NCBI RefSeq assembly: GCF_038502225.1
Contig: NC_091303.1
Location: 26,038,770 to 26,102,769 of the forward strand
Length of the DNA: 64,000 bases
Source: Cherax quadricarinatus
Lineage: Eukaryota > Arthropoda > Malacostraca > Decapoda > Parastacidae
Reading direction: 5' to 3'
Made by a program: the position numbers and the translations under genes
In this document: in pieces, positions 56,262 through 64,000 of the stretch
Position numbering within the stretch: position 1 is the first letter of the stretch
Layout: every line of letters begins with the position of its first letter
Notes under the pieces: model-generated
Databases searched by the model: none
Told to the model about the DNA's origin: nothing
The model's input: only the letters and a program-made list of their open reading frames with translations

Positions 56262-56890
56262 TTTTCTTCTTCCATAGCCCGGCTGTGGGCCAGGCTCGTC
56301 TAGTGCTTGCCTGGTCAACCAAGGCGTTGCTGCTGGTGGCCCACCGACCCACATATCCATTACAGCCAGGATGATCTGGCACCTGGTGAAGATACTTGTC
56401 CAGTTTCCTCTTGAAGACTTCTACACTTGTTACAGCAGTGTTTCTGATATCTCCTGGTAAGATGTTGAATAGTCTGGGCCATGGATGTTGATACAGTGTT
56501 CCCTTATTGTGCTCACTGAACCCCTGCTTCTCACTGGGTTTATATTGCACTTCCTCCCATATCTCTCAATCCAGTATGTTATGGCAGTGAGACAAGGATC
56601 TTAAGTACTTTCCAGGTATATATTATCATGTATCTCTCTCATCGCTCCAGTGAGTACATACTTAGGACTTTACCTGCTTCAATGATCTCTGTGGGATGTA
56701 AACGATTTCTCTATCTGTTCCAGCTCTGATATCTCTCCTGTCCTAAACAGGGTCATCAACACTGAATAATATTCCAAATGGAGAGAGGCGATTTGAAAAA
56801 TATCACCATTGGCAATATTTCCCATATTTTGAAAGTTCTCAAAATCCACAGGGTCATCATTCTGGTTACTGTGTCACTGGTTTTAACGAG
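56262..56890 (-). mobile_element. LINE 3' fragment, antisense (CR1/L2-like)
   Basis: Same segment as 19725-20395 and 32735-33110: on the minus strand SEHNKGTLYQHPWPRLFNIL, then PGDIRNTAVTSVEVFKRKLD, then KYLHQVPDHPGCNGYVGRWA (56330-56510). Upstream pieces (56700-56890) match the GEISELEQI and thumb regions. Frames are broken. Confidence 0.78.
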
Positions 56891-58559
56891 TTCTTTGAAA
56901 GAAAGGATATGGAATGTAAAGGGAAGGGTATGCAAAAGTTTCTTCTTCCTTCATTATGGCGGAAGAGGGCTGGAACAGGTTACACACACATACAGGATTG
57001 TCCTCCATGGAGTGAGGAGAAAATGGCAAGGCTCTGGTCCTCAGACTATTACAGGGACTTCCATAGTGGTCTACCAGTAGTGGTTTATATTTAATTATAA
57101 ATTATATTCTGTCAGTCATAAGTTATTTCTCACTGTTGTGTAAGACATTATTGTAATAACCCTCATCTAATGTTACATTATTCCCTCCCAGTGGTATTTT
57201 ATCATCTTGTTTGTATTCTCATATTTTTTTTGTTAATGTAACATAATTGTCTTATTTTATATATTTGTACATCATCTGCACTAGTAAAAATTTCTCTAAA
57301 TTATAAAGTGCTGATTAAGTGGAATTTAAGTGGTGTAAAGTTGTGTATAGGAGATGGTGGAGGACTTGGATCAGGAGAAGTGATTCTTAAGTGACCTAAA
57401 CCCAGGGGCATAATTTAAAGTGATGGTACTAAGTTAGGTAATTAAATAGTCATTAAATGTCATAAGCTAATTGACTGACGTAAGTTTTAAAGTTGCAGTT
57501 AAAATGTTGCTATAGCGAGTGATAATTTTTTAAGTCGATGTAATTATTTCATTTGGGATAAGTAAGAAAGTTTCTGGGAAATAGTCGAGGTACAGTGAAC
57601 GAGGCTCACATGTCAATCAGATGACAGAGAAGAGAGTGGCTACAATCCTGATAAAAAGTAAATAATAAAAAAAGTGGGTTTGTTTACTCTCTCTCTCCCT
57701 CTCTCTCTTTCGTAAAGACCTAAAATAAGTTAGTAATAATTTAAAACTTGATCTTATATTGTAAAGTTAATAGTTTAATGTGGTTCCTGGAGGGTGCTAT
57801 TTAATTATATGGAAGACCATGTTCTTTTGGGTCTTCTGAGAATTGGGTTACAATTTACATGTTGAAAGTATGCTTACAGACACCCGGTGTGTGGTGTTAC
57901 TCTGCCAGTGGTTGTCAGTCACCAGTAACTTGTATATCTGTTACCTATCAGAGGTATCTGTGTCACCCGGCACTCAGATGAGTGGTGGTGACTCTGGGTT
58001 CACTCTGGAGTCTGTGACCCATCAAAGCATCACCCAGCCATCACTCGCCCATCACCCACCAGAATAAATACATCCAGTGCTCAATACAACGCTCCCCCCA
58101 TGTCTTACCTAGCTCCAGCACCTGTATATCTTCAGCATACTGGGATGAAGCTGTGATGCTTCACTCCATAATATACCAGTGCTCAGCCGGAGTAAATGAC
58201 TCTGGATGATGCCCCAAAAGGAACACCGAAGCACTTGCGCCCCACCTGGAATTAGTTTTATGTGATGCTTCCCTTGCCCCGTAATCACCCGAGGAGACTC
58301 GCTAAGCAGCAGTCAGTGGATGTAAGAGTACAATATTTACAGCAAGAATGACTCACCACCTCCAAGTAACTAAGTGCAAACTGAAACAATCCACACGACA
58401 AGTGTCATTTAACACAGTTAATCTAAATTAACACATAGTATAACCACACACAGCCACGTCGGGAGATTACACCACTGCTTGAAGGATAAGTAGATTTGTG
58501 CTAGTCGGTAAATACTCAGTGTTAACTCGGTAATTACCCGACTGACCAGAAACTGATTT
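56891..58559. other. AT-rich single-copy-like interval
   Basis: No period, retroelement motif or gene is recognised over 1.7 kb. A short CT-rich tract lies at about 57689-57712. The frame 57843-58067 has no known relatives that I can name. Confidence 0.5.
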
Positions 58560-58808
58560 GAGGAGCTTATCATGGTTTATATTCAAGACAACCAGGGGTC
58601 TGTTTGAACGAAATGAAGGTGTTAAAAAAGTTTTGGTTTACTTGGTGCACTCACTGTATCTCTACTTTCCATTGGGGATATTTTGCATTGCCTGCCAAGC
58701 TCCTTGTTTTCACAGTGCGTGTGATTTCGGTGTGCAGATTAGGGATCAATCCCTTTAGAATTATCTTGGTTAAATTATTACGTAACTTTCTTGCATACGT
58801 TCCCAAAA
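58560..58808 (-). mobile_element. Short LINE fragment, antisense
   Basis: TTTCCATTGGGGATATTTTG at 58666 parallels TTTTCATTGGGGGTATTTTG at 25617 in the larger antisense LINE. The flanks agree loosely. It is the DNA into which the small PLE below was inserted. Confidence 0.5.
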
Positions 58809-58822
58809 CTTCAATACCCCTG

Positions 58823-58997
58823 CATGCAGAACACCCACTGTGAAAAAATAGTGAAATTCAAAGTGTTTTCGTAACTTCTCACATTATCAAGGAACTTGAT
58901 AATGTGAGAAGTCATGAAAACGCTTGGAATTTCACTATTTTTTTCACTGTGGTTGTTCTGCATATTGTAATATCACCTGTTTACTGTGATCTTATTC
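58823..58997. mobile_element. Minimal 175-bp PLE: two 3' ends, no coding
   Basis: A perfect 14-bp duplication, CTTCAATACCCCTG (58809-58822 and 58998-59011), flanks 175 bp made of two head-to-head copies of the outer PLE's 3' end. The centre is an inverted repeat with 18-bp perfect arms (ACTTCTCACATTATCAAG, spacer GAA, then the complement), and weaker pairing extends to about 70 bp per side. The right terminus is about 34 bp longer than the left. No protein is encoded, so the insertion must have used an enzyme made elsewhere. Confidence 0.88.
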
Positions 58998-59011
58998 CTT
59001 CAATACCCCTG

Positions 59012-60478
59012 TGAAAGAATTAAAGGTAAGACTGAGAATAGGATAGCAGATGAACAAGGAGGCTTTAGGAAAGGTAGGGGGTGTGTGGACCAGGTGTTTA
59101 CAGTGAAACATATAAGTGAACAGTATTTAGATAAGGCTAAAGAGGTCTTTGTGGCATTTATGGATTTGGAAAAGGCGTATGACAGGGTGGATAGGGGGGC
59201 AATGTGGCAGATGTTGCAGGTGTATGGTAGGAGGTAGGTTACTGAAAGCAGTGAAGAGTTTTTACGAGGATAGTGAGGCTCAAGTTAGAGTACATAGGAA
59301 AGAGGGAAATTATTTCCCTGTAAAGGTAGGCCTTATACAAGGATGTGTGATGTCACCGTGGTTATTTAATATATTTATAGATGGGGTTGTAAGAGAAGTA
59401 AATGCGAGGGTCTTGACAAGAGGCGTGGAGTTAAACGATAAAGAATCACACAAAGTGGAAGTTGTCACAGTTGCTCTTTACTGATGACACTGTGCTCTTG
59501 GGAGATTCTGAAGAGAAGTTGCAGGGATTGGTGGATGTATTTAGTAGGGTGTGCAAAAGAAGAAAATTAAAAGTGAATAAAGGAAAGAGTAAGGTTATGA
59601 GGATAACAAAAATATTAGGTGATGAAAGATTGGATATCAGATTGGAGGGAGAGAGTATGGAGGAGGTGAATGTATTCAGATATTTGGGAGTGGACGTGTC
59701 AGCGGATGGGTCTATGAAGGATGAGGTGAATCATAGAATTGATGAGGGGAAAGTGGTGAGTGGTGCACTTAGGAGTCTGTGGAGACAAAGAACTTTGTCC
59801 TTGGAGGCAAAAAGGGGAATGTATGAGAGTATGGGTGTGAAGCATGGGTGATGAATGTTGCAGCGAGGAGAAGGCTGGAGGCAGTGGAGATGTCTTGTCT
59901 GAGGGCAATGTGTGGTGTGAATATAATGCAGAGAATTCGTAGTTTGGAAGTTAGGAGGTGCGGGATTACCAAAACTGTTGTCCAGAGGGCTGAGGAAGGG
60001 TTGTTGAGGTGGTTTGGACATGTAGAGAGAATGGAGCGAAACAGAATTTCAAGAGTGTATCAGTCTGTAGTGGAAGGAAGGCAGGGTAGGGGTCGGCCTA
60101 GGAAAGGTTGGAGGGAGGGGGTAAAGGAGGTTTTGTGTGCGAGGGGCTTGGACTTCCAGCAGGCGTGCGTGAGCGTGTTTGATAGGAGTGAATGGAGACG
60201 AATGGTTTTTAATACTTGACGTGCTGTTGGAGTGTGAGCAAAGTAACATTTATGAAGGGGTTCAGGGAAACCGGCAGGCCGTACTTGAGTCCTGGAGATG
60301 GGAAGTACAGTGCCTGCACTCTGAAGGAGGGGTGTTAATGTTGCAGTTTAAAAACTGTAGTGTAAAGCACCCTTCTGGCAAGACAGTGATGGAGTGAATG
60401 ATGGTGAAAGTTTTTCTTTTTTGGGCCACCCTGCCTTGGTGGGAATCGGCCAGAGTGATAATAATAAAAAAAAAAAAC
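59012..60478 (+). mobile_element. 5'-truncated RTE-like LINE with complete 3' end
   Basis: The element starts inside the reverse transcriptase and runs to a 3' end with GGGCCACCCTGCCTTGGTGG and GAATCGGCCAGAGTGATAAT, closing with an A-rich run at 60462-60478. 5' truncation with an A-rich 3' end is the usual product of target-primed reverse transcription. The left border coincides with the end of the minimal PLE's target duplication, so the original 5' end is slightly uncertain. Confidence 0.85.
59020..60219 (+). pseudogene. RTE-like reverse transcriptase, three frameshifts
   Basis: The protein would copy LINE RNA at the nicked chromosome. Visible parts, in changing frames: IADEQGGFRKGRGCVDQVFT and AFMDLEKAYDRVD (palm motif A, Asp at about 59162) to 59237; then FPVKVGLIQGCVMSPWLFNI to 59484; then LLFTDDTVLLGDSEEKLQGL, where the catalytic box reads FTDD in place of the usual FADD, with VNKGKSKVM, to 59851; then the C-terminal region LLRWFGHVERMERNRIS and GRGRPRKGWREGVKEV to the stop at 60217-60219. 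Frameshifts lie near 59235, 59465 and 59848. It is inactive. The clade call rests on the C-terminal RWFGHVERM block and is moderate. Confidence 0.85.
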
Positions 60479-61185
60479 CTGTGTTCTCACCCCAGCAGTT
60501 TCATCTCCCTTCCCCCTCACAGCACTGCCAACATCAACAGCAGCAGCTGCTGCTGTTGATGTTTGTGCATAACAGCAGCAGCTGCTGTTGTGCTGTTAAG
60601 GTGCATAAATAAAACACATCAACAACAGGACTTCACGTAGCAGCACATCCTGGCTGCCACATCCTCTTGGTAACATTGTTGTTTATGTCAGCAATAAATT
60701 GTTATGAACATAAACAGGAGAGCAACGGCAGCCAGTAGTGTGGTGTTGCACGACTCTTCTGTGTAATAAGGTGATACCAATATTTGTGTATGTTTCTCAG
60801 TGTATTTACACCTAGACGTGTACTTGTCTCAGAACACAAACACTGAAAGGTGTATGTTTAACAGTGCATGGAGTTAACCTTTGCTTTAGTCCCTATTTGT
60901 GAAATTACTTAGTGGATTACTGAGGTGCAAGTTAACAACAATTGTGCATCGATAGGATTAAAATCTAACAAACAAATCAAGCACTTCGAGGAAGCAACGA
61001 CCCAACAATCTAATACATCAACTGGTTTATATTGCCCAAACGATCTAGTTTATGACAAGGAACTCCCACTGTGATAACTGCAACAAGATAACCGTCACAT
61101 GTGGTCAGCATTTTTTCCATGGCTTCAAATTTTTCTCTTTCCTCTGTCTTTATCTTGCAATACATTTTTATTTACTATAATTTAT
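60479..61185. other. Unassigned interval with a 32-bp perfect palindrome
   Basis: At 60531-60562, ACATCAACAGCAGCAG is followed directly by its exact reverse complement. A shorter CAGCAGCTGCTG palindrome lies at about 60576-60587. The rest shows no gene or element. Confidence 0.6.
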
Positions 61186-61189
61186 TCTT

Positions 61190-62022
61190 TTCAAACAGGG
61201 AGCCTTATACTTGCCAGTAAAAATGTTCTAATACCCCAGAACGGAGTATAAAACAAAGTCTAACCACACTACAGGACGAAAAATTAATGTGAAGAAGGAC
61301 TTGGGAGTGATAATGTCAGAGGATTTAACCCTCAAGGATCACAGAAGTGTCATTATCACATCTGCTAGGAAAATGATACGATGGATAATGGGAACTTTCA
61401 AAACAAGGGGTGCCATGCCAATACCAATGTTCCTCTTTAAGTTACTTGGTCTCTCTAGGTTAGAATACTGCAGCCCAGGCAGGTGAAATTGCAAATTTAC
61501 AGAATGTACAGAGAAACTTTTCTGCATGTATTATTTCAGTCAAGCCCCTTAATTACTGGGAACCTTTGAAATACCTTGACTTGTACTCCCTGGAAAACAG
61601 GCGAGAAAGATACATCTCAATTAATACCTAGAAAATCCAAGAGGAAGTAGTCCCAAATCTGCACTCAGAAATCACCTCCATGAAAGCAAAAGATTCAGTA
61701 GACGGTGCAACATACTCCAATGAAAAGTAGGGGTGCCCTAAGTAACTAAGAGAAAACACAAGTGTCCGGGGCCCAAGACTGTTCAACGGCCTACCATCAT
61801 AAGAGGGACTCCCAATAGACGCCTGGCTCTCTTCAGGAGGGAACTGGACAGATACCTCAAATCAGTACCTGACCAGCCGGGCTATGGTTCGTGCGTTGGC
61901 TTGCAAGCGGCCAGCAGCAACAGCCTAGTTCATCAGGTCCTGATCCACCGGGAGGCCTAGTCGAGGATCGGGCCGCGGGGGCGCTGATCCCCGGAACAAC
62001 CTCCAGGTAGACTCCAGGTATG
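61190..62022 (+). mobile_element. LINE (CR1/L2-like) C-terminal half with 3' end
   Basis: Plus-strand pieces: KKDLGVIMSEDLTLKDH and MIRWIMGTFKTRGAMP (61289-61425), then a thumb-like stretch, then broken C-terminal parts (RGPRLFNGL-type sequence at about 61770-61795). The tail follows: CAGCCGGGCTATGG, CAGCAGCAACAGCCTAGTTC, GGGCCGCGGGGGCGCTGATC, and the closing CCAGGTAGACTCCAGGTA (62002-62019). Stops occur in all frames. This copy gives the clearest view of the family's 3' end. Confidence 0.82.
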
Positions 62023-62261
62023 TAGTCCCTAAAGAAACATCTGTGATGTGTTTCGAGTGTTTTACCCTCTCTGCCTGACCCGAGGCTTGGCTTTCCTGTT
62101 ACTCACCAGGTACACAAGACTGTTGGTACAGGCGACCCTGCAGGTTCATACAGTCATGACAACTTGGTTGATCAGTCACTTGACTAAGCATTAAGAAAAA
62201 ATCTACAGGTACAAGCAGTGCAGCTACAACAATCATGATGGACCAATGTTCCCTTCCTCCC
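62023..62261. other. Unassigned spacer
   Basis: No feature recognised. Confidence 0.4.
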
Positions 62262-64000
62262 CAAGCTCACGTACTGAGGTATGCTTCTCCAAGCTCACGT
62301 ACTGAGGTATGCTTCTCCAAGCTCACGTACTGAGGTATGCTTCTCCAAGCTCACGTACTGAGGTATGCTTCTCCAAGCTCACGTACTGAGGTATGCTTCT
62401 CCAAGCTCACGTACTGAGGTATGCTTCTCCAAGCTCACGTACTGAGGTATGCTTCTCCAAGCTCACGTACTGAGGTATGCTTCTCCAAGCTCACGTACTG
62501 AGGTATGCTTCTCCAAGCTCACGTACTGAGGTATGCTTCTCCAAGCTCACGTACTGAGGTATGCTTCTCCAAGCTCACGTACTGAGGTATGCTTCTCCAA
62601 GCTCACGTACTGAGGTATGCTCCTCCAAGCTCACGTACTGAGGTATGCTCTCCACGCTCACGTACTGAGGTATGCTCCTCCAAGCTCACGTACTGAGGTA
62701 TGCTTCTCCAAGCTCACGTACTGAGGTATGCTTCTCCAAGCTCACGTACTGAGGTATGCTTCTCCAAGCTCACGTACTGAGGTATGCTTCTCCAAGCTCA
62801 CGTACTGAGGTATGCTTCTCCAAGCTCACGTACTGAGGTATGCTTCTCCAAGCTCACGTACTGAGGTAGGCTTCTCCAAGCTCACGTACTGAGGTATGCT
62901 TCTCCAAGCTCACGTACTGAGGTATGCTTCTCCTAGCTCACGTACTGAGGTATGCTTCTCCAAGCTCACGTACTGAGGTATGCTTCTCCACTGAGGTATG
63001 CTCACGTACTGAGGTATGCTCCTCCAAGCTCACGTACTGAGGTATGCTCCTCCAAGCTCACGTACTGAGGTATGCTTCTCCAAGCTCACGTACTGAGGTA
63101 TGCTCCTCCAAGTTCACGTACTGAGGTATGCTTCTCCAAGCTCACGTACTGAGGTATGCTTCTCCAAGCTCACGTACTGAGGTATGCTCCTCCAAGCTCA
63201 CGTACTGAGGTATGCTCCTCCAAGCTCACGTACTGAGGTATGCTTCTCCAAGCTCACGTACTGAGGTATGCTTCTCCAAGCTCACGTACTGAGGTATGCT
63301 TCTCCAAGCTCACGTACTGAGGTATGCTTCTCCAAGCTCACGTACTGAGGTATGCTTCTCCAAGCTCACGTACTGAGGTATGCTTCTCCAAGCTCACGTA
63401 CTGAGGTATGCTTCTCCAAGCTCACGTACTGAGGTATGCTTCTCCAAGCTCACGTACTGAGGTATGCTTCTCCAAGCTCACGTACTGAGGTATGCTTCTC
63501 CAAGCTCACGTACTGAGGTATGCTTCTCCAAGCTCACGTACTGAGGTATGCTTCTCCAAGCTCACGTACTGAGGTATGCTTCTCCAAGCTCACGTACTGA
63601 GGTATGCTTCTCCAAGCTCACGTACTGAGGTATGCTTCTCCAAGCTCACGTACTGAGGTATGCTTCTCCAAGCTCACGTACTGAGGTATGCTTCTCCAAG
63701 CTCACGTACTGAGGTATGCTTCTCCAAGCTCACGTACTGAGGTATGCTTCTCCAAGCTCACGTACTGAGGTATGCTTCTCCAAGCTCACGTACTGAGGTA
63801 TGCTTCTCCAAGCTCACGTACTGAGGTATGCTTCTCCAAGCTCACGTACTGAGGTATGCTTCTCCAAGCTCACGTACTGAGGTATGCTTCTCCAAGCTCA
63901 CGTACTGAGGTATGCTTCTCCAAGCTCACGTACTGAGGTATGCTTCTCCAAGCTCACGTACTGAGGTATGCTTCTCCAAGCTCACGTACTGAGGTATGCT
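62262..64000. repeat. 28-bp minisatellite (GAGGTATGCTTCTCCAAGCT)
   Basis: The unit is GAGGTATGCTTCTCCAAGCT plus CACGTACT, 28 bp, about 62 copies, running off the right edge. Variants are GCTCCTCC (62620-62690, 63010-63230), a shortened unit at about 62650, and a rearranged unit at about 62985-63005 (CTTCTCCACTGAGGTATGCT). Units after 63240 are nearly identical, pointing to recent expansion on that side. Confidence 0.97.

Noticed and set aside
56027..56374. 115-codon plus-strand frame
   Set aside because: Half of it is the antisense of the LINE C-terminal region.

Overview
The window reads as repeat-dominated nuclear DNA of an arthropod, most likely a decapod crustacean such as a crayfish, lobster or shrimp. 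This is an inference. It rests on the long minisatellites, the non-LTR retrotransposon fragments with decapod-type tails (LINE 3' ends built on a GGCCGCGGGGGCGTTGA core), tRNA-derived SINEs and several Penelope-like retroelements (PLEs). No species can be fixed from sequence alone. I find no convincing host protein gene, rRNA gene or intact tRNA gene. Nearly all long open frames are by-products of tandem repeats that lack stop codons.

Layout. Positions 1-8395 hold two large minisatellites (28 bp, then 24 bp in two sequence blocks). 8579-19690 carries further arrays (54, 24, 21, 43, 26, 29 and 30 bp), broken by AT-rich single-copy-like DNA at about 10.0-11.7 kb. 19.7-26.6 kb is a graveyard of antisense LINE fragments, small PLE footprints and one SINE nested in a LINE. 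26.65-30.5 kb holds 22, 51, 26 and 44 bp arrays. 30.5-34.0 kb is mostly unassigned DNA with a tRNA-like remnant, a SINE fragment, a G-rich tract and a LINE fragment. 34.0-40.6 kb is a chain of 24, 30, 34 and 32 bp arrays, invaded once by a LINE 3' end. 40.6-43.9 kb is a young PLE. 43.9-50.4 kb mixes LINEs, two related SINEs and 54, 18, 38, 30/33 and 47 bp arrays. 50.5-55.7 kb contains a PLE nested inside another PLE, followed by an internally deleted Ty3/Gypsy-type LTR element. 56.3-62.0 kb holds LINE fragments, a 175 bp coding-free PLE and an RTE-like LINE with its 3' end. 62.26-64.0 kb is a 28 bp array that runs off the window.

The most informative system is the PLE set. Four loci share one architecture: two copies of the element's 3' end arranged head-to-head, one terminus about 33-37 bp longer than the other, and target duplications of 8-14 bp. 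Their 3' ends repeatedly carry a TGATNA-like box, a short hairpin and a GAAA box, which resembles a hammerhead ribozyme core. One PLE sits inside the GIY-YIG endonuclease motif of another. One locus contains only the two 3' ends and no coding sequence.

Adding up my array boundaries, roughly half of the window is tandem repeat from more than 25 arrays. Coordinates of degenerate repeats and fragment ends are approximate, because everything was read by eye.
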